A program made the translations under genes and the position numbers. DNA of 64,000 nt from Acanthococcus lagerstroemiae (Eukaryota; Arthropoda; Insecta; Hemiptera; Eriococcidae): contig CM063110.1 in NCBI GenBank assembly GCA_031841125.1, forward strand, positions 37,153,214 through 37,217,213. Reading direction: 5' to 3'. Under the pieces are notes generated by a model. The model ran no database searches, was not told the origin of the DNA, and saw only the letters and a program-made list of their open reading frames with translations. Positions 20,430 to 32,378 of this stretch are shown piece by piece. Each line of letters begins with the position of its first letter. The stretch's first letter is position 1.

Positions 20430-22960
20430 AAAGAGTACAAAATTTCGTGAAGAATATTGAAATCTTTCCATGTTCCAACGCGAGTAAGCGTATTGGGAAA
20501 CCTGTCAAAATATGGGTATTCTGAGTCGCTAAACTCGAAAATGCAGTCATATTTTCGATGCAAACCTAATCCAGGTCCCAAAATTGACTTTTCAGTCTTC
20601 TGTGGAGCCAGTTATAATTATAGCCAAGAAAATTGAATTCGAGTTTCTTCGATCGCTGAGTTATTTTATCGAATTTTTGTTCTGATCCCAGTTTGGGTCC
20701 CAAATTCAAATTTTTGTGTTCTCCAGAGAGGTGAAACAATTTGACTTTGATAGAAAAATTGATCGCGATATCAAAATAGGGATATTTTGAGTCGCTGAGT
20801 GTGAAAATTTCCTGAAATTTTGAATCCGACTCCGACTTGGACCCTAAAATTTAAATTTGAATTCTTCAAATGGACCCATTCGACTTCGCTGCAAACATTG
20901 AACTAGGTATCAAAAAAGCGGTTTTTGGAGTCTGCAATTTTGAGAATCTTATTAGATTTTTTAATTCGACCTAGGTTCGGGTCCAGAAATCCAAATTTGA
21001 TTTCCTCCAGTGGATAAAATTGAAATTAATTCACTTTAGAAAATCGAGCAAAGTTGAATAAGGGGTTTCGTGTCGCTCATTAAAAAAAAAATCAAATTAA
21101 ATTATTGTATAAAACCAAAAATCGAGCAAAATTCAATTTAGGGAATTTTCGTGTCGCTCACTTAAAAAATCAAAATAAATTATCGGATAAAACTCCAATT
21201 TGGGCCCTAAAATGTAAAGTTGATTTCTTTCACTGGGCAATATCAATCGATTTGAAAAATTGAGCCAGCTTCAGAATACTGAGATCAATAATTTTCAGTC
21301 AGATCCCAATTTGGGTCACGAATACAACATTTTCCTCTTCCAGTGGGATAATTTATGGCGTCTCCAAAAAACAAACAAAAAAAAACAATCTATGTATCCA
21401 AAATGAGAAAAATTGTGATCCTTCCCTCGCGGAGTGAGAACAACATTGTCTTATCCCAATTGACCCCACTTAGGAAATCATTCCGAAGTTCCGGAATCAG
21501 AGGCTTTCAGATGTTCTTAAGCTTAAAAATTAATTTGGTTTTCAATTCAACCGCAATTGGTGCCACCAATTTGATTTATTCCTCTTTGAAGGGACTAATG
21601 CGACGTCGGCGAAAATTTGAACGAAGTATCGGAGGAGAGTCTCTGAGTGATCGAATCTTAATTTAGTATCGTAAGTTCAAAATTTGGAGCGTTGAATTAA
21701 AAAGTAGACTTGAGTCATGAAAATCAAACTGTCAACTTTGTGAGCGTGTCACAAAATCTATCTTCACTTCCTCATTTTTTAAAATTAATTAATTTCGAAC
21801 TCGTTTTTTTTTCGTACAAAAGGGAAGTGATTTTCTTTCTTTATTCTGAAAGAAAGCCAACAGTCTTTTGTTATTTAAAGAGAAAATTATATCAAAGGAA
21901 ACCAAATAAACATAGATAAATGAAGGGATGATGATTTTATTTTTTTTCCTTCGAAGAAAAGTTGCAGGTTCTCCTTTTTTCGATCAGAAAAAGTGATGTT
22001 TTCTCATTAATGAAAGGAAAGGGGCAATTGTTCTCGCACTTTTTGCGAAAAAAAAAACACAAAAAAAACGAATTTCTCTTTCCTCTGAGAAAGGAATAGC
22101 GATATCCATTTTCTTTTCTCAAAGAGATGAACAACGTGATTTTCATCGAGGAAAAACAAATCTTCTTCTTTTTATCTGAAAGAAAGCAACGTATTTCCCG
22201 TTCTTTAAGAGATGGAAAAGTTTGATCAAACCTGCTGCGATAAAACGATCAAGTTCTTCTCATTTTGGAAATGGAAGGGATTAAAGGAAATATTTTCTTC
22301 TCTTTCCAAAGAAAGGAATGAACTTTTTTCCAAGAGGAAAGGAATAAAGATGTTTTTCTTTTTCTTCTCCTGTAGTAGGTGACTTATTCATTTTGGAGCC
22401 CAAATCAAGATCTGATCGAATATAATCCAATTTGATTTTTGAAATGAACGACCCAAAAAGCTCTTATTGCAAAACATTGTTCAAGTTTTCCGGGTTAGGC
22501 TAACTGTACAGGGGGGGGGGGAGAATAAATTTACGGCCCAGATCGGTGGCCAGATAAAAAATTTAGTCCAAATTTTCGACCTCAGTGATTCATACACCCG
22601 CGCATGAAAAAAAAAGTCTAAGTTCAAATTTCATCGGTGAAGCCAAATTGGTCTATTGAAGGAATCAACTTGGAACGTTCGATCCCACATTAAATTTGGA
22701 TCCAAAAACTTTTGAAAATGGCAATCCAAAACACCTCTCTTTTTTTCCTTCATTTAGTATTTCGTCACAGTCAGTTTGGCCCGGTCGAAAAGGGAAAAGT
22801 CGCTGTGGGGCACCAATCGGAATCGAATGATGACGCCCAACACAAAAAAAAAATCATATTCCAATACGTTGTTCGATTTTCTAAGTTGAATCAATTGTGC
22901 CTGTGTGAAAGTCAGATTTAAATTTTGGGGCCTAAATCAAAATCGAATTAAAAATTTGAT
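20430..22960 (+). repeat. Long diverged tandem array, unit about 130-150 bp
   Basis: Recurring blocks: TTTTGAGTCGCT(G/A)AG, then a GACTCC(A)AGTTTGGGTCC-like block, then AAATTCAAATTTTTGTGTTC and CTCCAGTGG, then AAAATTGA(G/T)C. At least six units are visible at 20510-21330, and looser versions continue past 22380-22960 around an A/T-rich, GAAAGGAA-rich middle (21790-22380). Frames inside, for example 21355-21666, are repeat artefacts. Confidence 0.6.
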
Positions 22961-23054
22961 TGGTATTTTTTACATTTTTGCAGTCCAGTTTTCGAAACTT
23001 TTCCTTATTATTCTTTTTTAGGGAGAGCTCCCTCTTCTTGTAGGGTTCACAAAT

Positions 23055-23900
23055 TCTAACAGTCTGTTGAGAAGTCTTGGTAACTCATGATGAGCTCTAA
23101 TGACCTCTAAAGAGTCTTCGTGAGTCTTTAGACATCTTCACGAATTCTTATTCAGTTTTAATAGGATTTCGTGTAAATCAAAGAGCCTTAATATTGCCTC
23201 CAAATCTTCTTTAATGAGTCTTCATGGGACTCTCAGTAAATAATCTCAATGTTTTTTAGCGGAGCTCTGACCGGATATTTACGAGTTCTAATCAGTCGTA
23301 TCATGGTATAAAGTCATCCTGAAAAGATCTTGAGGAATCAGCAAGTCTTCATTAGTTTTTAGAACTCCTGATAAGCTCTTAAGAGCTCTAGGTAATTTTA
23401 AAAAATTATGAAAAATTCATAAGTATCTAATGAATCTTGAGAAATTTGAACATATTTTTCAAAATCTTATCAAGTGTTATGAGTCTTAAAAAGAATTAAA
23501 AATCCTGAAAGGTCTTTACAGACTTCTAAACGTCGCCTTTACAAGTTTTGAGAATTCTTAACTCAGTATTGAAAAACCGTACCGATTTTTACTAATCTTG
23601 TGGAGGTCTCGACGATTCGTAAGAAGTCGTAACAGACCCTTAAGTACTCTTAATAAGTCTGAAAAAGTCTTGTTCTTTTCTTGTTATACTTCCAATTAGA
23701 TCTAAAAAAGGCTTGATGTCATCTAAGGTATCTCTTGATGGGTCTTGAGCATTCAGGCCCTCTAAAGGAGTCTTCTTAGAACGTCTTAAAAAACCCCGTT
23801 CAGTTCTTACTAGTGTAGAGGGAAGGTCTTGGCAAATCCTGAGGGACCTCAAAAAAGTTATACGAGTATAACGAGTCCGAATGAATCTCAAAAGTTATTG
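23055..23900. repeat. Degenerate GAGTCTT array
   Basis: Words such as GAGTCTT, AAGTCTT, GAGCTCT and AGTCTTAAT recur every 15-30 bp. It is an old short-period minisatellite. Similar arrays lie at 24760-25110, 26520-26620, 35330-35700, 35880-36340 and 39240-39560. Confidence 0.55.
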
Positions 23901-23934
23901 CGATTTCAATTAGTTCTGAATTCTTGATAATGAT

Positions 23935-24130
23935 GAGTCTGAACCACTTTTCCAGGAGAGCAATAAAATTTACCATTTCAGTCGGCCGAAGTTGGGAAAT
24001 TTCGGTAGAGTTGGAGACATCCAACAAGTCAAAAGCTTTTTTTTTTTTTTTTTTTTGCTTTGATACTTGGGAATTTTGAGTTGAATCAGTTGGGACTTTC
24101 ACACTTTCTCCTCCCCCTCCCCCTGAGGAA
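23935..24130 (-). repeat. Single-unit copy of the minisatellite element
   Basis: Read on the minus strand: a G-rich entry, GAAAGTCCCAACTGATTCAA, TTCCCAAGTATCAAAGC, a long A tract, GCTTTTGACTTGTTGGATG and an exit CCGACTGAAATGGTAAAT. This is the shortest complete copy, with entry, one repeat unit and exit. Confidence 0.7.
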
Positions 24131-24759
24131 ACCTCTTCGGTATGTTCCTGTGTGTCAGTTCTAGTACTAGATTCGAAACATAAATGATTACTCCAGCTCG
24201 TGTTCCAAAAATTTCCTGCAGTCTCCAGCAATCTTAGACATTTTTATAATACAATCCCTGGCAACTTTGGAGTTCTGAGTTGGTAACGCTGGTTCAACTT
24301 GAAAAACGAGCAAAATTATTCAGTCATTTTTATCAATCTCATCAAACTTGGGGGTAAAATATGTAAACAGGGAAGGGGGGGTGCGGTGTTTTGAAGTAAA
24401 ATTGCAAATTACATGTCCAGAAATGAAGTATTTGTTCTTTTCTGTCAGTTTTCTTTATTTCTATTTTCTTGGGTCCGGGAACTTTTGGGAAAATGGTAGA
24501 TTTACCGAACAGAAGCCTTTCTGTATCCCTGAATTAATTCGCGGCCTGATTGCCCATTTGCACTAGTCGGCAGTTGGTTGGTATTCCTCGCAATTTTCGT
24601 CTTTTTTCGAAGATGCCATGCGTATTATTTGGTTTTAGCTCGTTACTGTTCACCTTGGAAGGGAGTAGGGTGCAAATGGTACAATGGTTTACTTGGTTTG
24701 AGTCTTTTTTTATTTATTTTGGAATTGGGCCCTGACCTCTCTCTCAAAAAAGGGGAGTA
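24131..24759. other. Non-coding, nothing recognised
   Basis: Mixed-composition sequence with short overlapping frames only. Confidence 0.3.
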
Positions 24760-25110
24760 ACAATGTCGTTAAAAGTCTCAACAGATTTTTAATGATTCTC
24801 TTTACCTATATGTATCCCTGTGAAGACTTAACATGTTCTTAATGAATCTCTAAATGGGTTTTAACCTATGCAGCCTTGAGAAATCTTGAAAAGTCTTAGA
24901 AAACTTTTTGACGAGTAGAAGTGAGTCTCAGTAAGTTTTAAGTGATTTTTAATAGTCTTAGTATAGTTATATCGAATGATAACAGTGTCTTAACGAGCCT
25001 TGATAAGTCTTAACCAGCCTTGAAAAAGTTTCGTAATGAGATCTGGGAAGTTAACAAGTTTTTAAAGAGCCGTAGAAATCTCTTAGCGAGTCTTTTACCA
25101 ACTGAGTATT
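24760..25110. repeat. Degenerate GTCTT array
   Basis: Repeated AGTCTTA, GAGTCT and CTTGAAAAGTCTTA words, as in 23055-23900. Confidence 0.5.
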
Positions 25111-25199
25111 ATTGGTTTTCCAACTGAGACCAATTGTCAAATCTTTGGGAGGTGAGTTCCATTTCTTCCTTCGTAAGCTTTTACAACGTACGGCTGGCA

Positions 25200-26110
25200 A
25201 ATCCCCCCCCCCGTCTGCTGGAATTAGATCAGCACCACTAAAGAAGAAATCTCATAGCCGACTGTGACTAGAACGACATTTGTATTTACACGCACACATA
25301 AAAAAAAACACGGCATAACTATTTAAATTTTGAATAAAAAGAAAAAAGTTAACAAGATAAATTGTACAGGCCACGGATACGAAGATGATCACCTCTTTCT
25401 GGTGGTGTGAGAGGCTGCCTCTACCTGTCTAAGACATCAAAACTGCCCCCGGACTACGTGACCCTTCAGCAACACCCCTCACACAGACACAGACATTAAA
25501 ACACCACACACATTAACTGAACCTACGACTAATACATCTAGACGTATACAATATTATAGATAAATAAACGGCCGCGTACCTGGGGGGTCCACATGGCGAC
25601 GAAGGAGAGGCCTCTCTGCTTTATACAACTTTACCAGTCTGTGAAAAGAAACAAATTAAATACCCTGGGTTCGAACATACTCCCGCCTTTCCGTAAATAT
25701 TATAACAATTTTTTCTCCTTAAAACCGAAACCAACGAGCCGTCGTCCACCTACTAAATTGGGCTGCAGAATACGATAAACATAAGTAAATACATAACAAG
25801 GAACACGTCAGGGTAACAACGCAGCGCAGAATAACCTAAACTAAGACTGCGTGAGGCGGAGAGCTCGTAAAGAGGTTTCTGATGCTGACCCCTGATTCTA
25901 CTTCATCAGCTGTGGGTCTCGTCTGTAATCATGTCGAGTGTAACTCGTAGACCCCTCAATGCGAGTTCGGCAATGGATTGCCCGCTCTGCAGGCTCAAGG
26001 GTGGACATGTTTAGTTCAGGCTCGACTGGCGCACGGATTCGGCGACCGTACTCTGGTGGCCCCCTGTTCGAACTTTTAGCCACTCATATTGTGGGCTCAT
26101 ACCAGAAACG
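25200..26110. other. Repeat-like region, possible LTR-element remnant
   Basis: A C tract with CGTCTGCTGGAAT and CAGCACCACTAAAG at 25200-25242 recurs at about 59045-59082 and looks like a transposon end. TCCACA|TGGCGACGA at 25587-25601 resembles an LTR end followed by a primer binding site, but no second LTR was seen. A minus-strand frame 25898-26083 (GPPEYGRRIRAPVEPELN) is unassigned. Evidence for any one element is weak. Confidence 0.25.
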
Positions 26111-26838
26111 AATATTTTCTTCTTTTTTTTTAAAAAAAACCTAGAAGGCAAAGTGCATCAGCACAGGATAAGAACTGTCAAGTCACATCAATTTTCTGGC
26201 ACACATAAATCACAAAACAAAATTTTCCAGAGTTTTTCTCGAGTATCAGCCGTTTTTAGCACATGGCCATCTGTATCAACAGTGACGTTATTTTCGCCAT
26301 TACCATTTACCTACACCAAGCCGAGCAGAGATGAACTTTCCCCACTCCCTCGCCCATTGAATGTCCAAGTGACCGGACTGTACCGGTCAGCAATTGTGAA
26401 CAACGAGTATCGATAATTGAAACCCGTTATTCAATCAATCGCCGATCGATTTAGTCTGTCCTCGGCCGGTGCCCGTTACCCCGCTTCCACGCTACACCTC
26501 TGTTGAAGAAATCGTTACAGGATCTTGATGGATGCTAAGCAGTCTCAAATGATATGAATGTTAGCCGACTTTCGACGAGTGTTAATGAGTGTTAACGAGT
26601 CTTCGCAGGGTCCTAGTACTGGATGTGCTCTCAATTTTCCGAACTGTTTGTTAAAAGCTTTCGTTCCTCAGTCAAATTTCATTGCACAACTTGAATGATG
26701 GCGTCCACCCCCTCCCCACGCTACTATAACAACCTCTTACGCTGCTTTTTCGCGAAACATTGCATTTCGCCGGCAGCTAAATAAGAAAGTTTTTTTGCCG
26801 GAAGGTCTTTGCTAAAATGCGCATTAATATTCTTGCAG
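26111..26838. other. Intron sequence upstream of the first visible Nmdar2 exon
   Basis: No exon was recognised. A short GTTAATGAGTGTTAACGAGTC-type repeat lies at about 26570-26610. The pyrimidine-rich acceptor context is at 26815-26838. Confidence 0.4.
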
Positions 26839-26977
26839 GTATTTACGGAACGTTAGCATAGAAGGAGATCAGAATAAGCCGCGTTTGGAATTCACAGCCG
26901 ACGGTGTTTTAAAAGCAGCAGAACTGAAAATAATGAATTTAAGACGCGGTGATAACAAGCAATTAGTATGGGAAGAG
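26839..26977 (+). CDS. Nmdar2: Nmdar2 coding exon (end of amino-terminal domain / linker to ligand-binding domain)
   Basis: Internal exon of an NMDA-type ionotropic glutamate receptor subunit 2, a ligand-gated cation channel subunit of the neuronal plasma membrane that assembles with an Nmdar1-type subunit. The exon starts after a TTCTTGCAG acceptor and ends at GAG|GTAAGC. Its first base completes a codon begun in an unseen upstream exon, and it ends on a codon boundary. It encodes 46 full codons, beginning YLRNV and ending LVWEE. The YLRN start and the pattern RLEFTADG...LKIMNLR match the segment of GluN2 proteins just before the agonist-binding S1 lobe. The next exon opens in the same phase and continues the same domain. 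The assignment rests mainly on continuity with the two downstream exons. No upstream exon was recognised. Confidence 0.85.
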
Positions 26978-27672
26978 GTAAGCAATACTTATTTCCACTG
27001 TAATCTTTTCGGTAATGCGGAGGTGATTCCTTTTAAAGGCTCCGGATTTCAGTTTTTTCCCCCCTTATACCTATATTCACCCTCAAACGAGCATATCAGC
27101 ATCGTCGGATACCGTCGACAAAGTTCATTCTTGTACTAGTGGAATATGTGTGGGTGAGGGGTTCCTGGTGTACTCTGCCTAAGTTCGTATTTGCAATCCG
27201 AAATTAATAACCGAGTTGACGTTTGGAAAACATCGAATTGAGAGCTGCAAAGTTGATCAGAATGATGCCCCAGGCAGAGGGCAGCCTGTTGTAGGATTTA
27301 ACTGACCGACCGAGTTGCAATGAAAACAACAGAAAGCCGAGGCAAAAAGCTCGGCATTTCCATTTGAATCCGAAGAAAGCTTCGGCGTGAAGCCTGGAAT
27401 CGTTTTAGACCTATTCTAGAGTTCGGGCTGAGTGAGAACCTCGTGGATTTTAATTTCCTTTCTCATTATTTATTCATGTGATTACCCTCGCACCCTGAAC
27501 CAGAATACATAAGCATACTCGTATTAGGTCATTTGAGGGAGGAAATGTTAATTGTAAACAAACGTTCTTGCCGAGAATTCAATCACAATAATTTGGACGA
27601 TTTGCACCTTACTCAATTTGAGAAGATTCAATGCTGCATGTTAGCCACAAGTCTGAAATTGTGATACCGGGT
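26978..27672. other. Start of the 16.3-kb Nmdar2 intron
   Basis: Begins with the GTAAGC donor. No repeat or second gene was recognised before 27673. Confidence 0.5.
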
Positions 27673-27775
27673 TCACTTGGTGGATGCACGCATGCCAAAT
27701 GGCTCCTCAGACACCGCATCCCTGGCTTCGGAAAATATCCTTTCGAGTATTGCATCGGTGACCAGAGGGACGTCT
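27673..27775 (+). mobile_element. Short interspersed repeat (MAMHACQ family), copy 1
   Basis: GGATGCACGCATGCCAAATGG, then ACACCGCATCCC, GGAAAATA-CC-TTTCG and GCATCGGTGACCAGAGGG match the complete 119-bp insert at 50322-50440. The copy is diverged, and its own target duplication is not evident. Confidence 0.65.
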
Positions 27776-27822
27776 TGAGGAATGTGTTCTATACACGGCG
27801 AATGTTCTGTCATACTGTAGAC

Positions 27823-27984
27823 CAGTGGCGTAGTCAGCCGCGTGTTCGAAGGGGAGGGGTCTGGTCCTTACTAAATAGGGAAGGGATGCTAGAGGTGTTA
27901 AAATAAGAAAAATCACTGTTAGACGAAATCGCAAAGGAGGGGGCAGATTCCCTGGACCCATCCCCATTCATAGCTACACCACTG
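27823..27984. mobile_element. hAT-like MITE with degenerate 8-bp target duplication
   Basis: Left end CAGTGGCGTAGTCAG at 27823 and inverse right end TAGCTACACCACTG ending at 27984. Flanks CTGTAGAC (27815-27822) and CTATGGAC (27985-27992) agree at 6 of 8 positions. Same family as 19907-20082, but older. Confidence 0.8.
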
Positions 27985-28071
27985 CTATGGACTTCTAAAT
28001 GCAACACCTTCCAGTCGTTATACTGTTCTAAGGTTTGGTAATGGTTCAAAAATAATGTAATTGAATTATCT

Positions 28072-30570
28072 TTTTTTTTTTATTACATGTGTCCGGTCGA
28101 CTCAGATTCCCTTCCTACCTCAGTATTCGAGAAACTTTACTCCCTCGTCGTCGACTGTATAGTTCAATTTGTCCGTATAATCGACACTTAAAAATGTGTC
28201 TGTCATTTTGTACCTCGCCGCACTCGCATATATCGTCGTCAGCCAAGCCCCATTTATGAGAGTTATATTTTAAGCGTGTCGTTTTGCTTCCAGCCTGTTT
28301 AGGGTTTTCCAAAGACCGTATTTTAGGTGGTTGCCATGGGGTAATGATTCACATAGAGTTCCAGCTTCCAATGCTGCATTCCAAATTCGGCTGCGCTCTG
28401 ATTCGGCGGGAGCACTTAATTCGTTGACTGTTCTGAGGAAGCTACGCCTAGATTTCAGTCTTCCCTCTGGTAAGTCGTCATAGCCATACATGGGATGTAG
28501 GGGGTTGTGCACTGTCTTGGATTTTTCGAATCTAGCTGCAACCTCCCTGCGAACTTCCACAGGAGCTATTCCTGCAAGGCCATACAGCTCAGCGAGTGGA
28601 GTCGGCGTGAGGCATCCTGTCACTATGCGACATGCTTCATTTAGAGGCACATCCACCTTCTTAGCATGTGCTGAGCGCTCCCAGACTGGGCATGCGTATT
28701 CTGTGACTGAATAACACGGAGTTAGCGTTGATGTCCGTAGAACCTGTGATTTTGCTCCCCATTTGCTGCCTGCCAATTTTCGAATTAGGTTTGTTCTTGC
28801 TGCGACTTTCATTTTGGTATTTTCACAATACCGCTGGTAGGTGAGTGATCTGTCCAGAGTCACTCCTAGGTATTTGGGGTGGTCTGTGTGGTTCAGCACG
28901 ATGTTACCCCACTGTATATCAGGCTGCTTCTTAGCCTCGCGATTTCGGAGATGGAATGAGCAGGTCTCAGTTTTGGATGGGTTTGGTTTCAGGTGGTTGG
29001 CCCTATAGTATGCGTTCAAGTCCACTATTGCCTGACTCAGTGTGTCTTCCCTTCTACGAAGGTGTCGCGTTGTGCTGTAAGTGCTTGATCATCTGCATAA
29101 AGGAAGCGGCGAGTGGGTCTACTGACTGGTTGATCATTAGTGTAGATATTGAAGAGAATTGGTGACAAGACGCTCTTGTGGCAAACCATTCTTTTGTCGT
29201 CTCCAGGCGCTGTCCTTCCCATTCAGGGTCACGTAAAATCGCCGATCTTGGAGTAGCATTGTCATAATTTCCGTAAATTTGTAATCCTTTGTCAGCTGAT
29301 ACGCCTTGAACCGAAGTATGCGGTGACACACTATATCGAAGGCTGCTGTGAGGTCCACAAACACAGCACCAGTGACCTTACATTTCTCGAAACCATCTTC
29401 GATGTGCTGTGTTAGATTCAGGACCTGGCCAGTGCAGGACTTTCCAGATCTGAAGCCCGCCTGTTGCCTGATCAGGCTTTTATCGATACATTCAGACATA
29501 CGGCCTAGAACAGCTCTTTCGAATATTTTATACGGGTGGCACAACAACGATATAGGCCGGTAGCTCTTTGGATCATCTAGATCTTTGCCTGGTTTTCGGA
29601 TCGCTGTTACATTTAAATTTATCGACGTATTCACGGTATTATGCGATGAGGCTTGGTTTCATATCAGAGTTATACTCTTTCCTCGCCCCTCTCGGAATGT
29701 ACTTAATTGAAATCCGTTTAAGGGCCGAGTTAAACAGGTCGTATTTTTCTGGTACTGGTGGGATTTTTCCCCCTCGGCATCCATTGCCTGTTTTGAAGGA
29801 CCCCCAGTCAGCTTTTTAAAGTTGAATCTTGGTGGAGGGTTTTGATCTCACAGATTATTGGCCTGTGCTGGGTGTGTGGGATGGGGTCGGCTACCAGTTC
29901 ACGGCATAGATGCGATATATGCTCCGACACGAAAATGTTATCTGGGTTGTAACCACGTTTCCATCGCCCACTGTTGAACGAGGCAGGCAGTTTAGGATCG
30001 AATATGAGGCGTAGCTGGTTTTCGTCTGCCCATTTTCCCACCTAGTCACCGTTAGAATCATTCTCAGTGTACCTCCAATTTACTCCGTGACTGTTGAAGT
30101 CGCCGATCACAATTCGCTTCCGCTGGGTGCCTGTGTCAGGATTGTCGGGCCAGTTGAATTCGGCATCAGGTGGTTTATAAATCGATGTTATCAGGCAATC
30201 TCCAGTATCAACCGTCAGGATTCCCACATTGCTATCTTCAGTGCATGAGACCCCGCATATCTCCATGTTTAGCTTGACCAGAATGGCACTGCCGTATTTT
30301 TTGTGAGGTCTCTCGATTACCAGCTTCATTCCAGCAATTTTTGGCTGACGTTCTGCAGAAGGTCTATGCGTTTCCTGCCTGGCGATCATGTCCACATTCA
30401 GGTTCTTGACAATTTATGACAGGATTTGCTCCTTCGTCGCAGTTATACCTTCAATATTGATCGACGTAATTCGGAACGGAGTCGTCGTCCTCGTCTGTGT
30501 TGGTCCTGAAAAAGACCGTTTTGGCCCGGACGAGAATGCATTGTCGACCGGTATTGGGATGATTAGCTAG
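28072..30570 (-). pseudogene. Non-LTR retrotransposon, CR1/Jockey group, 2.5 kb, decayed
   Basis: The minus strand carries the full domain order of a non-LTR retrotransposon. The endonuclease begins at about 30500 with FRITSINIEGITATKEQILS, an in-frame stop, NLNVDMIARQETHRP, then SIYKPP, IGDFNSHGVNWRY and TQHRPI. The reverse transcriptase follows (29634 downward) with KSYRPISLL, QAGFRSGKSCTGQ and VFVDLTAAFD, then LSPILFNIYTND and the catalytic LYADDQALTAQ. The thumb and C-terminal region (29025 downward) has NPSKTETCSFHLRN, YLGVTLDRSL and ACRIVTGCL, and ends with a CECGEVQNDRHIFKC zinc-knuckle-like motif. A T tract at about 28071-28082 is the poly(A) tail of a minus-strand insertion. Stops and frameshifts split the ORF, so it is inactive. 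The 5' boundary is uncertain, and the clade is not resolved by eye. Confidence 0.9.
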
Positions 30571-32378
30571 CAAAATTGCTGTTTCCAGGGGGTGCCAGCT
30601 GTTTCGAAAATACTTCAAAGCTCTTAGTTCTTGATTATTCAGCGTACGTGGAGTCTCATCCCTTACCCCCCCCCCATTATCATTGGGAACTAGTTCACTG
30701 CTGATATACTGTGTTAATCCCTATATCAAATTTCAACTTTTACCTTTCTCCATTTTGCGCGTGCTCTGATGTAATCTGATCTAGTATGGTCTCGTTCGAA
30801 GAGAAGTTGACCTAATGTGTACAGAAACTTAAATCTCGGGACAGTACCGCTTCCAGTTGCCAAGAATAATATCCTGAGGTGCGGCAATAGTTCATGACTG
30901 TTCGGCCTCTGGCACCACAATTGCTACTGCGAAATATTTTCTAGGACGACGAAAATTCATCACATAAATGTCTCTCGATCATTCTTTTGAAACTCGGAAG
31001 GAAAGTTTGATTAATGCGTGAATTCTTTCGGCACGCCGAACGATCGAGGGTTCAATTTGTGAAAAGCAAAGTGCACGAAAAAAGAAAAAGAAAAAAGGAG
31101 AAGAGAAAGAAAAAAGGAAATGAAAAAGTAGTTAGTCTTTATCCGAATATATCATCATGCCGGCTAAACGATTTGTTTCGGAGAAATGAATAAATAATCG
31201 GCCTTTTACGGCACTAATGTTTTCTATCTTTATTAGTTCTGCTTCTATCTAAATGATGATCTGGGATGGATGGAATTCGCTTTTCGTTTCGGGCTCCAAC
31301 TCCTGGCTTATTCTTAAGGCCGTTATCGGATAAGTACCCGGCCGCCCCCGCCCTGCCGGGATAATCGAGTCACCGAGAATAAAAACGTAAATATTTTTTA
31401 TTTAGAGGCATCTCCTTGGTCGTATTTTTTTTTTTTTTCATTCTTACGGGCCAAATAAAAATAAATAACTGAAAGTAAAATAAATCTGAAGACTGGATAC
31501 GGCAGTTCGGGTGGAAGGAAGAAACCCCGAATAGTTGCTACATATTTATCAAACTTCTCCTGTAAGGGTGAATTGGAACGTTATAGATTTCCGCTTGAGT
31601 TTGCAGATCCAGCCGATGGCGGATTAAAAAGAATCGACCCTTGTAGCCTTCTATAGCGAGTTATTTCCGAGTAGTGGGCAGAACAACAGATCTATTTCGG
31701 GAATTATTGTCGAAAACCTGAGTAGAGAACTCTGTACCTGCAAAGTTAGAACTGAATGGGTGATGTGATTTTTCTGCTAGGCTTAGGATATGTCAAACGT
31801 AAAAAGTTGAAACATTTTTATAGCGCCAACAGGAACAGAAAAAAAGAGAGAGAAAGAAAAGAAGAAAGTAGACTAGCTTCGTGTTTTCTATCTGACATCC
31901 AGTTTTTAATATGATAGAATCCTTTCGTTCGCGAATTGTACATTTTTCGTAACTCATGGTTAACGGGAACAAACCTGCGACATGAATTGTCTTCAGGATT
32001 TTGACCCTTTAAGACACTCTAACACTCGCTGCATCAGTGTGTAGAATCAGTTTTGTCAATTGTTACTCTGTGGCTCCTGACGTCCCAATCTGTCCCTGAA
32101 AGACCTCTGATTACTCAGCATTAAAAACGCCATCAAAAACTATGAACATTAAATTCGTAAACATAATTCTATTGCAGTAACACGGCACAGAAAAACATAC
32201 ACAAAAGCTCGCAATCTGCTCGTAAGAACTCCGCCCACTTGGCGCGTGTTTATTGTAACCACCTTATTGCAAAGGTCGTCTACACATATGAAACTGGATG
32301 CCTTGGACATTGCTGTGAACGATCCGCGTATCTATTTGTTGTTTTGTCAACATTCATTTTTTGGAATTATGGCGTCCT
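30571..32378. other. Intron sequence, nothing recognised
   Basis: Contains a C tract at about 30667-30675, an A/G-rich stretch at 31075-31130 and a T tract at about 31426-31439. No element or exon was recognised. Confidence 0.35.

Noticed and set aside
20260..20581. Lysine-rich overlapping frames on both strands
   Set aside because: Driven by an A tract at about 20360-20385; no coding signature.
21355..21666. 103-codon lysine-rich plus-strand frame
   Set aside because: Lies inside the diverged 130-150-bp tandem array; no domain was recognised.
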